Positions 1 to 6,268 of a DNA stretch of 28,074 bases are shown one piece after another (within the stretch, counting starts at the first letter, position 1; the number at the start of each line of letters is the position of its first letter). A model generated the notes under the pieces. The model was not told where the DNA came from. It searched no databases and was given only the letters and a program-made list of their open reading frames with translations. Origin of the DNA: a virus. The DNA is taken from positions 1-28,074 of IMG/VR virus record IMGVR_UViG_3300030105_000998; one strand, written 5' to 3'. A program made the translations under genes and the position numbers.

Positions 1-108
1 TGCCCATCCATCAATCGCTCTACATCTTCCTTCTTTGTCGCATCCCCACATAATAAACGATGCTCACCTAATATCCACAAATCGCCTTGCTGCGTTATTG
101 CTTCTTCA
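1..108. repeat. Left copy of imperfect 108-bp terminal repeat
   Basis: These bases match the last 108 bases of the window without gaps. They differ at positions 18, 66, 78, 96, 99 and 108. All six positions are multiples of three and fall on the third base of codons in the minus-strand methyltransferase frame, where each change is silent. This suggests a circular or terminally redundant molecule whose two ends come from slightly different alleles, or less likely two diverged copies of the gene. Confidence 0.9.
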
Positions 109-542
109 ACCTCTGGAATATCATCTTCTTCAGTTAATCCTTGAACATCTGGCTCTGTAAATTGTAATTCATCTTCACTAAATCCCCACTCTAACAATTC
201 ACCAACGTCAAAATGATTGGCTAACGCATCCCAATCCCATTGCCCTGTGTTCTTATTAAGTCGGACATTTAATTCTTTTTCTTGATCTGGTGATAAATCA
301 ACCTCAACACAGGGAACATCTTTATATCCTAATTCTTTGGCTATCTTTAATCGTTGATGCCCACCAACTAATATGTTCTTGCGTTCTTTGTGGATGTTTA
401 CAATTAAAGGATCGACCAGGCCGAAGCGGGTAATTGAATCTTTTAAATCTTGGTGTTGGTCTTTGGTGAGTTCTCTGGGATTGTATTCGGCGAATATCAA
501 ATTGCTTACATCGTACTGCACAGTTGTTAAGGTATTAGACAA
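1..542 (-). CDS. ParB-domain/DNA methyltransferase, N-terminal part (cut by the left edge)
   Basis: This is the first 180 codons of a ParB/Srx-fold domain fused to a DNA methyltransferase. Visible ParB motifs are NPRE (residues 21-24) and GGHQR (60-64), followed by an acidic linker and the entry to the methylase (GDLWILGEHRLLCGDAT). The catalytic DPPY half is missing here but present at the right window edge, where the same frame continues. Joined, the two parts give about 388 aa. No ATG fits. The frame has a stop at 543-545 and the first usable codon is TTG at 542, directly after the stop of the small upstream gene (TAA then TTG), which suggests translational coupling. A GTG at 521 is an alternative start. 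Such orphan phage methylases commonly modify phage DNA against host restriction. The ParB part may contribute DNA binding or nuclease activity; its role here is inferred. Confidence 0.85.
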   Translation of the reverse strand, partial: MSNTLTTVQYDVSNLIFAEYNPRELTKDQHQDLKDSITRFGLVDPLIVNIHKERKNILVGGHQRLKIAKELGYKDVPCVEVDLSPDQEKELNVRLNKNTGQWDWDALANHFDVGELLEWGFSEDELQFTEPDVQGLTEEDDIPEVEEAITQQGDLWILGEHRLLCGDATKKEDVERLMDG

Positions 543-722
543 TTACTTACCAACAGACCTTTGTGCGGAAGTGTGACTTTGGTTAAATGTTTTTCCTTTT
601 CGCATTTCTGTTGCCATTTTTTGCAAATGTCTTTTAGTATGATGTATTTTATGCGATTGCATCTTTGTTCGTTGCGTACCTGATAAACCTTTAAGATTTA
701 CCCCTTTTAAATTAGCAGCCAT
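543..722 (-). CDS. Small basic hypothetical protein (59 aa)
   Basis: This short ORF starts with ATG at 722 and ends with TAA at 543-545, immediately before the TTG of the ParB-methyltransferase gene. The product is very rich in Lys, Arg, His and Gln, with almost no acidic residues (one Glu in 59). That composition would suit nucleic-acid binding, but no domain is recognised. The upstream stretch is purine-rich (AAAGAAAAAGAAAAT) without a strong Shine-Dalgarno core. Its exact abutment with the next gene and the lack of any other gene here support it as real. Function unknown. Confidence 0.65.
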   Translation of the reverse strand: MAANLKGVNLKGLSGTQRTKMQSHKIHHTKRHLQKMATEMRKGKTFNQSHTSAQRSVGK

Positions 723-753
723 TTATTTTCTTTTTCTTTTTTTATACATTTAT

Positions 754-930
754 TTAATCTCCATAATTAAGAAAATCTTTTTCTTTTAATATAAATGATA
801 AAGGCGAAATAACTTTACTCGTTTTATAACAATTACAATCTGGACATTCTTCATCAGAGTCATCGTCAATTGTGCGTATAGTTTCCCATACCCAAAGGCA
901 AATATCGCATCTGTATTCGTATCGTTTCAT
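754..930 (-). CDS. Zinc-ribbon protein (58 aa)
   Basis: ATG at 930, TAA at 754-756. The N-terminal start MKRYEYRCDICLWVWE carries a CxxC pair, and a second group CPDCNC follows near residues 29-33. This is the layout of FmdB-like or rubredoxin-type small zinc ribbons. The C-terminal third (SPLSFILKEKDFLNYGD) is unrelated tail sequence. A role in regulation or nucleic-acid binding is inferred from the fold class only. The space before the ATG holds a perfect palindrome (932-941) rather than a Shine-Dalgarno sequence. Confidence 0.7.
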   Translation of the reverse strand: MKRYEYRCDICLWVWETIRTIDDDSDEECPDCNCYKTSKVISPLSFILKEKDFLNYGD

Positions 931-931
931 C

Positions 932-941
932 TAACCGGTTA
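932..941. promoter_or_regulatory. Perfect 10-bp palindrome over the start region of the zinc-ribbon gene
   Basis: TAACCGGTTA is its own reverse complement. It sits one base upstream of the ATG at 930, where a ribosome binding site would be expected. The same CCGG-centred word occurs in the inverted repeats at 6269-6329 and 6354-6420. It could be an operator half of a phage regulator. This is an inference from shared sequence only. Confidence 0.35.
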
Positions 942-1024
942 AATTAACGCTTGTTTTCCTTTTTTCCGATCTATCATATAAGTCCGCAGTACGGAATTTT
1001 CGGGTAGGGTAACAAGACACCCCT

Positions 1025-1357
1025 CTATATATAAGGCGGAATTATAACTTTTTCCCTTTGCGATTCTTCCAAAGCCTTATCACCTCGTGATTTACAACGA
1101 TTCCACGCTTGGCGGATGCTGCCTTCTTTTTTCTTTAAAATTATTGCAATATCTTCAAATGTATTATGCCGTATTTGATACAAGTAATACACTTTTTGCT
1201 CAAGGCGTGTCATATTAAAACAAAGTAAAAAACCCAAATTTAAATGCTTTACATTGTTTATAGCTTGATCTGCAAGGTATTCAATTTGGTTTGAATTCAT
1301 TATTTCCTCTTTAGATTCTCCGCACATTGGGCAAGGTGTATGGCTTGGTTCGTGCAT
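1025..1357 (-). CDS. Sigma-70 region-4-like helix-turn-helix regulator (110 aa)
   Basis: Residues about 50-95 (MTRLEQKVYYLYQIRHNTF, then EDIAIIL and GSIRQAWNRCKSRG) have the pattern of sigma-70 region 4 or RinA-type phage regulators: a helix, 'F.DIA..L' for the first HTH helix and 'GSIRQAW.R' for the recognition helix. A CPMC pair near residues 9-12 suggests a small metal-binding knuckle, but no partner pair is visible. ATG at 1357 directly follows the TAA of the upstream gene with no gap. An internal ATG (residue 20) is an alternative start. It is probably a transcriptional regulator, perhaps of late genes, since it lies at the end of the early module. That role is inferred. Confidence 0.6.
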   Translation of the reverse strand: MHEPSHTPCPMCGESKEEIMNSNQIEYLADQAINNVKHLNLGFLLCFNMTRLEQKVYYLYQIRHNTFEDIAIILKKKEGSIRQAWNRCKSRGDKALEESQREKVIIPPYI

Positions 1358-1606
1358 TTAAAAAGGGTCGTAGTCTTTTGATTCAGGTCTTGCAGCTATA
1401 TCTTTTTTAGGCTTGAATTCATCTTCATAAGCATAATGAGTAACGCCTTTTTCTGAAACTTCTCGCCTTTTACCAATAACAATGTTTACCCATCCATCCT
1501 TTGCCATTTCCTTTAGCTCTTCAATACCAAATGCACAATTAAGAATATAGCCATTATCAAATTCTTTTTCGATTATTCTTGATTTTTGTATAAATTTTCT
1601 ATCCAT
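1358..1606 (-). CDS. Hypothetical early protein (82 aa)
   Basis: The protein is small and charged, with a central segment DGWVNIVIGKRREVSEKG followed by THYAYEDEFKPKK and the terminal DYDPF. The block 'GWVN..I..RRE....G.THYAYED.FKP' looks like a conserved small phage protein, although I cannot give it a function. ATG at 1606 has AAGGAC about 11 nt upstream. It is the first gene after the long gap 1607-1845 and its stop abuts the next ATG. Confidence 0.75.
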   Translation of the reverse strand: MDRKFIQKSRIIEKEFDNGYILNCAFGIEELKEMAKDGWVNIVIGKRREVSEKGVTHYAYEDEFKPKKDIAARPESKDYDPF

Positions 1607-1845
1607 TATTTTTATTGTCCTTTTTTTTTAATTTTTTTAGGGTTAATTCTTTATGCAAGGTGTTCAATTTCTCAAAAAATCATTTTTTTGTTTTTCTCTT
1701 GCTAATTAACCCCAAAGTTTTTGAGGGCAAGGTTTTGCCGACCAAGTCTTGCCTGTTTTGTTTTTTTTAAATCAACCAAAGTCCTACGTTATATTTTTTT
1801 TAACAATAGGGTTAGTTATTTAATCAGTCAAGTATGCCCTCAAAT
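1607..1845. other. Longest gap in the window: intergenic regulatory region
   Basis: No ORF with a credible start is visible in these 239 bases. The gap holds T-rich runs, an inverted pair GGGTTAATT (about 1639-1648) / AATTAACCC (about 1704-1715), a GGCAA-GGTT-TTGCC hairpin near 1729, and a plausible minus-strand promoter at 1803-1831. It separates the DNA-metabolism genes from the regulator/zinc-ribbon genes, so it is likely a promoter/operator region for the latter. Confidence 0.5.
1803..1831 (-). promoter_or_regulatory. Candidate sigma-70-like promoter
   Basis: On the minus strand TTGACT (1831-1826), a 17-base spacer and TATTGT (1808-1803) resemble -35/-10 elements, with five and four of six consensus bases. 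It would drive the genes from 1606 leftwards. In such AT-rich DNA, chance matches are common. Confidence 0.35.
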
Positions 1846-2046
1846 TTAATAATTGTGCGTTATTAATAATTCTAAATATTTTTTTGCTTTTAATAAATCA
1901 GTTTTTCCGCCCTTTTGCTTATACCTTGTTATGTATTTAATAATATTACCTTCGCAAAAGCCTAAATCGTGTGATAAAATAAAATTTGTGACTTCAATTC
2001 CTTTTGTATAATAATCTGGATTTATTGGATCATTTATTTTTTTCAA
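1846..2046 (-). CDS. DUF3310 family protein (66 aa)
   Basis: The sequence INPDYYTKGIEV followed by GNIIKYITRYKQKGGKTDLL and AKKYLELLI is the hallmark of DUF3310, a short family found widely in phages ('P.HY..GIE...I......G...KYI.R...KG...DL.KA..YL'). The biochemical role of the family is unsettled. Some members are annotated as nucleotide-kinase-like, without strong evidence. The ATG lies inside the end of the upstream gene (17-nt overlap), so it belongs to the same operon as the exonuclease gene. It is the last gene before the 239-base gap. Confidence 0.85.
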   Translation of the reverse strand: MKKINDPINPDYYTKGIEVTNFILSHDLGFCEGNIIKYITRYKQKGGKTDLLKAKKYLELLITHNY

Positions 2047-2254
2047 ACCATTTTGCCAATTCTGTTATTGCTTTGAGATTTCCAATTTCTTTTTTTTTCC
2101 ATTTTTTTACTATTTGATTAAACATTCCAAAGGCACGTTGTAAATTTCTTTTTTCAACTGTTAATTTATCAATTTCTTTTATTCTACTATTTAATCGATT
2201 AAGCGTTTTATTATATTCTTTTTTGTTTAATATAATTTTATTAAATATTATCAT
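2030..2254 (-). CDS. Hypothetical coiled-coil protein (74 aa)
   Basis: This is a Lys/Asn/Ile-rich helical protein with heptad-like spacing through residues 15-60 (NRLNSRIKEIDKLTVEKRNL). No domain is recognised. Its ATG overlaps the end of the exonuclease gene by 4 nt and its end overlaps the DUF3310 gene, so it is co-translated with both. Function unknown. Confidence 0.65.
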   Translation of the reverse strand: MIIFNKIILNKKEYNKTLNRLNSRIKEIDKLTVEKRNLQRAFGMFNQIVKKWKKKEIGNLKAITELAKWFEKNK

Positions 2255-3189
2255 TTTGATACGCTTCTCAAGGTTGTTTTTACATAATTTGAGTTTTTAT
2301 TGTGTCTTATGTATGGAGTTTTGCAACCCTGACATCTATATACAGGAAATTTATTTGCTCCGGTAAAATAATTGGCATCTGTTTCGTCAAGATATTCACA
2401 ACCGCAGCTTGGGCAGACATCCATATCCATCAATACGCCTAAATTTGGATGATTTTTAATATAAGGTCTTAATTTTAAATAAACTTGTTCTAATCCCATA
2501 ACATCATGCCGATTATATTCTTCCATTTCGTCAAGTCTTGCCTGATTTCCGCCAATACAATCAACCCATAATTTAAATTCTGTTGATAGTTTTTGTTCTA
2601 ATTTAAAATGCTTTGTCAAATAATCTTGCTTGTTTGATACAAAAGCAAATTCCTTGCGGGCTATTTTAAGCGTGTCAATGCTTTTATATGGTGTAGGTGG
2701 TTGCATATCATTATCAATAAAACGTGCGTTTAATTTGCGTAAATCAAACCTGTCCCCATTGTGCGCAATTACAATATCAGCTTGATCAAATAATTTCCAG
2801 ATTGATTTTAATACACGTTTATCGTTTCTTGTTTTTGCTTCTTTTGGTGTCACTATGTCTGATTTTACTTCTTCAGCATAAAGCCATTTAGCCGCCCAAG
2901 ATAAAACAAACCAAGATTTTTCATTGCCGTTTTTATCTTTAATTATATTATTATGAGAAATGAATTGTTTATATAATCCCCAAACATAAACTTCCATTGG
3001 TGAAGTTTCAATGTCAAATAATAATATTTTTGGCAAATCTGTTTTTGGCGATTCTACTTTGTTTTGAAATTGTTTACTGCATTTGTGGCATTCCCATCTT
3101 TGCATATTTCCATTATAGGAAACAGAAAATACAATACCTTTTTTTCTAACGTGTCCCGATCCGCATTTAGGGCATATTGCTCGCATCAT
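2251..3189 (-). CDS. DnaQ/PolB-exonuclease-like 3'-5' exonuclease flanked by two zinc ribbons (312 aa)
   Basis: The central domain carries the three motifs of DEDD exonucleases: ExoI LLFDIETSP (D59, E61), ExoII AHNGDRFDLRKLNARF (143-157) and ExoIII YNRHD (225-229, D229). The YxxxD form and the 'FDIETSP' opening match the PolB-exonuclease-related group (RNase_H_2). An N-terminal ribbon (C6, C9, C34, C37) and a C-terminal ribbon (C259, C262, C286, C289) flank it, probably for DNA binding. The enzyme would remove 3' nucleotides in a metal-dependent reaction. No polymerase is encoded nearby, so it probably works in recombination or end processing alongside the NinG-like gene upstream. The start is a double ATG at 3189, overlapping the previous gene by 23 nt. 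Confidence 0.85.
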   Translation of the reverse strand: MMRAICPKCGSGHVRKKGIVFSVSYNGNMQRWECHKCSKQFQNKVESPKTDLPKILLFDIETSPMEVYVWGLYKQFISHNNIIKDKNGNEKSWFVLSWAAKWLYAEEVKSDIVTPKEAKTRNDKRVLKSIWKLFDQADIVIAHNGDRFDLRKLNARFIDNDMQPPTPYKSIDTLKIARKEFAFVSNKQDYLTKHFKLEQKLSTEFKLWVDCIGGNQARLDEMEEYNRHDVMGLEQVYLKLRPYIKNHPNLGVLMDMDVCPSCGCEYLDETDANYFTGANKFPVYRCQGCKTPYIRHNKNSNYVKTTLRSVSK

Positions 3190-3520
3190 TATCCTTTAGT
3201 GTATCGTCAAAATTTAATTTAAAATTATGTTTTTCAATATCTGCATAATTTTCAGTAAGTAAATGTAAGTTTAAAAAGTGAGCTGCACCCATAAAATAAT
3301 AAATCCACCTTTTTTGCTTTCTTATGTGTATGAAATGTGCCAATGCTTTTTTTCCAGTTGTCTTTTCATATATTACAATTGCTGATTGAGCCGATAAAGG
3401 TATTATTTCATCAATCCAGAACTTTTCACCATTAAAATTGTTGTCACGATCACTATAAGAAAATTTTTTAGCAGTTAGTTCAGCTTCTTTTTTTAAAGTT
3501 ATTGCAACTTGTTTATCCAT
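3167..3520 (-). CDS. Hypothetical protein (117 aa)
   Basis: No family is recognised. The protein is mixed alpha/beta in appearance with an aromatic core (KRWIYYFMGAAHFLNLHLL, about residues 70-88) and an acidic tail. That core is hydrophobic but interrupted by charged and polar residues, so a membrane segment is not convincing. It overlaps the NinG-like gene by 8 nt and the exonuclease gene by 23 nt, placing it in the recombination operon. Confidence 0.7.
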   Translation of the reverse strand: MDKQVAITLKKEAELTAKKFSYSDRDNNFNGEKFWIDEIIPLSAQSAIVIYEKTTGKKALAHFIHIRKQKRWIYYFMGAAHFLNLHLLTENYADIEKHNFKLNFDDTLKDNDASNMP

Positions 3521-3875
3521 TTTTTAATTCCTTTAATAATTCTTGAAGTTCAAAATCTTTAAATTTTCGCACAGTCTTATGCCGCCTTCGTAATTCGTCA
3601 AACTTTTCTTGTCCAAATTTGTCAATATACCATTTGAAGTATTCCCATTGGTCGAAAGTATGCCGAAAATTACACGGCCAACATTGGCAATGGCAATTAC
3701 CCTCATCTGATACATCAAACCGGGTTGAATAATTTTTTCTCGTGAAAATATGACCATTAGTGAGGCGTTGAGAAGCTCCGCATTGTACGCACCATCTATC
3801 TCTTTTTCTAATATATTCTGATACGGCTTTATCAAGATTGTTTATTAATGTTTTTCGACTTGGTTTTCTTGGCAT
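3513..3875 (-). CDS. NinG/Rap-like HNH recombination nuclease (120 aa)
   Basis: The protein shows WCVQCG (C29, C32), then GHIFTR (H42), then GNCHCQCWPCNFRH (N60, C61, H62, C65, C68). This is the NinG layout: a zinc knuckle fused to an HNH-type core, with the 'NCH.QC..CN' signature. Phage lambda NinG (Rap) cleaves recombination intermediates such as Holliday junctions and D-loops, and a similar structure-specific endonuclease role is inferred here. The start is ATG at 3875, preceded by GGAG a few bases upstream. It lies inside the end of the 55-aa ORF. A C-terminal Lys/Arg/Glu helix (about 90-118) may bind DNA. Confidence 0.85.
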   Translation of the reverse strand: MPRKPSRKTLINNLDKAVSEYIRKRDRWCVQCGASQRLTNGHIFTRKNYSTRFDVSDEGNCHCQCWPCNFRHTFDQWEYFKWYIDKFGQEKFDELRRRHKTVRKFKDFELQELLKELKNG

Positions 3876-3999
3876 TTTTCTCCAATGCTTTATAGTATTC
3901 TATTTTATATTTACGTATCTCTGCTTCTGGCAATCCATTTATAATTGCTGTGAGCCATTTTTTATCCAGTTTTTTAAATATATAATCTAAATTTATCAT
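3832..3999 (-). CDS. Small basic hypothetical protein (55 aa)
   Basis: ATG at 3999, TGA at 3832-3834, overlapping the NinG-like gene by 44 nt. The product is helical and lysine-rich, with a KLDKKWLTAIINGLPEAEI segment that resembles a short helix-turn-helix, followed by a basic tail. It fills an otherwise empty stretch between two genes and carries the ribosome binding site of the NinG-like gene. The long overlap and lack of a good Shine-Dalgarno sequence leave some doubt. Confidence 0.5.
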   Translation of the reverse strand: MINLDYIFKKLDKKWLTAIINGLPEAEIRKYKIEYYKALEKNAKKTKSKNINKQS

Positions 4000-4067
4000 T
4001 ATTACTTTAGTATTTAATTAACACCACAGAAAAAACATTTTTTTAAGCTCTATAATTTTATTACGCA

Positions 4068-4835
4068 TTAAAAGTTTTCCACAAGTTTTGCACGGCATTG
4101 TGGACAAGTTGCATAAGTTCCTCGATTGTCCGTTAATCTTTCATAATGTCCATCAGGGCATTTTAATATTATTTGTTTAATGTTTTTAATATCTTTAGTT
4201 GATCCGGGTTTTTCTTTATACCATTCAGATCGACAGCAATTTTTAAAAGCTGCTAAATAATTTTTATATCGTTTATCATTAGCATCTAAATAATCGACAA
4301 ACGATTCATAATAAAATTTTATATTTAAATTTGGGTATTCTTTTTCATAAGATTTTAAATCATTTTTTAACTTATCTAATTGTATTTTTTTAGTATCTCT
4401 TTTATCTTGAACCTTATCCATATCCTTATCCATATATAGTACAGTTGATTTATTTTTTTTAACTGTTATTGAACCCCTTGGCAAGGGTTGAATATTTGTA
4501 TTTAATTTATATTTTTTTAAAATTTTAATTACCGATTTATGAGCATTTACATTTTCATTTAATTCGCCATACTGATAATCGACAAACTTTGATATAAACC
4601 ATTTTCCATCTTTAAAAGGGTAAATTTTATTTTTAAACGTATTTAATATTTCTTCTTCATTTAATTTAACACCTATTTGAAATGCTGCTAAATCTATATC
4701 AACTTCCCATATCCCGGCGTGATCGCAATTATCAAGCAAATAAAACCAAAACAATTTTAAATCGGGGGTAAGTTCCCTTATCCATTTCTTTCGCCAAATT
4801 TGGGTGTCTCTAAAGCGTTTTGGCACTACATCCAA
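4068..4835 (-). CDS. Replisome-organiser-like replication protein with C-terminal zinc ribbon (255 aa)
   Basis: The N-terminal 110 residues (KRFRDTQIWRKKWIRELTP, then LKLFWFYLLDNCDHAGIWEVD) match the winged-helix start of phage replication-initiation or replisome-organiser proteins, which bind the origin and load the host helicase. The middle is a charged linker (MDKDMDKVQDK), followed by a helical region with NYLAAFKNCCRSEWY. A terminal zinc ribbon uses CP..H and CPQC (about 225-250). No ATG lies at the start: the frame is closed upstream by TAG at about 4855 and the first start-like codon is TTG at 4835, with AGGGCGG about 10 nt upstream. GTG three codons in is an alternative. No helicase or polymerase is encoded, so dependence on host replication enzymes is inferred. 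Confidence 0.75.
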   Translation of the reverse strand: MDVVPKRFRDTQIWRKKWIRELTPDLKLFWFYLLDNCDHAGIWEVDIDLAAFQIGVKLNEEEILNTFKNKIYPFKDGKWFISKFVDYQYGELNENVNAHKSVIKILKKYKLNTNIQPLPRGSITVKKNKSTVLYMDKDMDKVQDKRDTKKIQLDKLKNDLKSYEKEYPNLNIKFYYESFVDYLDANDKRYKNYLAAFKNCCRSEWYKEKPGSTKDIKNIKQIILKCPDGHYERLTDNRGTYATCPQCRAKLVENF

Positions 4836-4907
4836 CCATTGTAAACCGCCCTAAATACTTGATATGAAATATAAAGCATTGAAAATAATGAAAAATATAA
4901 AATAAAT

Positions 4908-5126
4908 TTATCCAAGTTGTTTGCCTGTTTGTGGGTGTATTTCTTTTTTATCATTAATATTTACCTTTTGTTTGATTTTAACAATGTTCCAATTATGTGC
5001 TTCAAATCTTCTATAAGTTTTTTGAAATTGTCCTTTATGTTTTACCGCTTCTTCTTCGGGTACAATCATTGCAATTGGCTCTCCACCTTTTGGCGGATAT
5101 AAATAATATATTAAAAATTTATTCAT
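4908..5126 (-). CDS. Hypothetical protein (72 aa)
   Basis: This is a small protein starting MNKFLIYYLYPPKGGEP with a 'VPEEEAVKHKGQF' middle and a basic C-terminus ending TGKQLG. No family is recognised. Its ATG overlaps the end of the upstream gene by 8 nt. The 72 bases between its stop and the replication gene start (4836-4907) hold no further gene. Confidence 0.7.
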   Translation of the reverse strand: MNKFLIYYLYPPKGGEPIAMIVPEEEAVKHKGQFQKTYRRFEAHNWNIVKIKQKVNINDKKEIHPQTGKQLG

Positions 5127-5403
5127 TAATCAAATTCCTTAACTTTTTAATTTCATTATTTATTATATTTATTTCTTCTATTATAGTATCACAAGTTTTA
5201 ATCATTGATGTATAATTTTTATTTATTTCATCTGTGATTTTTTCCAAGTCTTTCGCAAAACGATTAGTAACCTTTGGAGTTGCAAAACTGTCATATTGTC
5301 TATTGGTGGTTTTCTTCCGAATATTTTTTGCTTTATTACCACCACTTTTCTTGCTCCCATCAAATCTTGTGCTAATGCTATTTTTTCTATTTGATCGTAC
5401 CAT
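5119..5403 (-). CDS. Hypothetical coiled-coil protein (94 aa)
   Basis: The first half is basic and polar (NRKNSISTRFDGSKKSGG). The second half is a long amphipathic helix (FAKDLEKITDEINKNYTSM onward) that predicts a coiled coil. A strong Shine-Dalgarno (AAAGGG, about 7 nt before the ATG at 5403) favours this frame over an overlapping 65-aa frame. Neighbours are the possible annealing protein upstream and a small unknown gene downstream. Function unknown. Confidence 0.7.
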   Translation of the reverse strand: MVRSNRKNSISTRFDGSKKSGGNKAKNIRKKTTNRQYDSFATPKVTNRFAKDLEKITDEINKNYTSMIKTCDTIIEEINIINNEIKKLRNLINE

Positions 5404-5406
5404 TGT

Positions 5407-5988
5407 TTATCCCTTTGCATCCTTTAATTTAAGCCTAAAATTATTTTCAAGAGTTGCAAGAAGTTGATATTTTGGTGATTTTGCTTTTGTTAATATCCAA
5501 TGTAATAAGCTTTCATCGATTTCAGACCATTTTTTGTGCGAATTATCTTTTGTTATTTGTATTGGATTTTCCCTATGCGTTTTCCATTCTTTTCGCAATG
5601 CTTGTTCATCGTCAATATTTGATCGCTTAAAATCGTCGGCTTCTTCTTCTGAATAAACGCCTAAATGATAAACGCTAATCAATTTAAGCGTTGCACGATC
5701 TTTCCAACGCTTTTCAGCCATAGCAAAAAAGTATGGATTTTTACAGTTATACGATGAAGCTTCCCCGGTTGTCCATACATCTTTTTTTCCAAGAGTTGCA
5801 CGCCCTAACATGGCAACGCTGCTATTTTCATTTGCAACCATTATTTTTGGTTCGTGAAAAATAATATTTTCTTCTTCTGCGATTCTTGAGCAAGAATTAT
5901 GCGTTAAAATCCAATTCTTATGCAATTGCCAGAAATCATCCTTTTCAAGCCAATCGTATTTTTCTTTTAAATGTTTATTTATATCCAT
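5407..5988 (-). CDS. Putative ssDNA-annealing/recombination protein (193 aa)
   Basis: The core reads WILTHNSCSRIAEEENI, then a strand-rich stretch with VAMLGRATLGKKDVWTTGEAS, then NCKNPYFFAMAEKRWKDRAT and LKLISVYHLGVYSEEEADDF. A 'GEAS....N....AMAEKR..DRA.LKL' block, in which a strand-rich substrate fold precedes an 'A.KR..RA' helix, is reminiscent of Rad52/Sak/Erf-type single-strand annealing proteins and of conserved phage proteins next to recombination genes. The annealing role is inference; I cannot confirm the fold. Co-location with a NinG-like nuclease and a 3'-5' exonuclease supports a recombination function. ATG at 5988 overlaps the preceding stop by one base. Confidence 0.5.
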   Translation of the reverse strand: MDINKHLKEKYDWLEKDDFWQLHKNWILTHNSCSRIAEEENIIFHEPKIMVANENSSVAMLGRATLGKKDVWTTGEASSYNCKNPYFFAMAEKRWKDRATLKLISVYHLGVYSEEEADDFKRSNIDDEQALRKEWKTHRENPIQITKDNSHKKWSEIDESLLHWILTKAKSPKYQLLATLENNFRLKLKDAKG

Positions 5989-6254
5989 TAGTTTTCCTTG
6001 TTTAATCTTCGCATTTTAAGCGTTTCTTTTATTAAGTCGGTTATGTTATCGACTTTTAAAAATTCTTCGTTTATATAGGGTAAATAGCAACGATGTGCGT
6101 GATTTACTAACCAATGGTCACCCCTTTTATATATATTATTAATTAATTCTTTTATATTCATTGCATCAATATTTTTATAAATAGGATTGCCATTATTATC
6201 TGCAATTTCAATAATTGCTCTATAATTGTAAATTTGTTTTTGTTCAATTTGCAT
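5988..6254 (-). CDS. Hypothetical protein, first gene after the palindromic element (88 aa)
   Basis: The protein contains IYNYRAIIEIADNNGNPIY, then a helical region with HWLVNHAHRCYLPYI and a basic C-terminus. No family is recognised. I chose the ATG at 6254. An upstream TTG at 6284 would add ten residues but would run into the inverted-repeat element. It ends with a one-base overlap with the next gene, so it leads the recombination/replication operon. Confidence 0.65.
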   Translation of the reverse strand: MQIEQKQIYNYRAIIEIADNNGNPIYKNIDAMNIKELINNIYKRGDHWLVNHAHRCYLPYINEEFLKVDNITDLIKETLKMRRLNKEN

Positions 6255-6268
6255 AAAAACTGGAAAGA

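Noticed and set aside
1729-1775. Hairpin plus T run on the plus strand near 1729-1775 as a terminator
   Set aside because: It would act on plus-strand transcripts, but no plus-strand genes were found, and the T runs are common in this AT-rich gap.
3533-3835. 100-codon minus-strand ORF inside the NinG-like gene
   Set aside because: Alternate frame of a gene with complete zinc/HNH motifs. Its own product has no motif and no ribosome binding site.
5223-5420. A 65-codon minus-strand frame overlapping the 94-aa gene at 5119-5403
   Set aside because: Its ATG at 5420 has AAAGG immediately adjacent, too close to act as a ribosome binding site. The 5403 start has AAAGGG at ideal spacing and couples to the next gene. 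Keeping only this frame would leave an unexplained 96-base gap.
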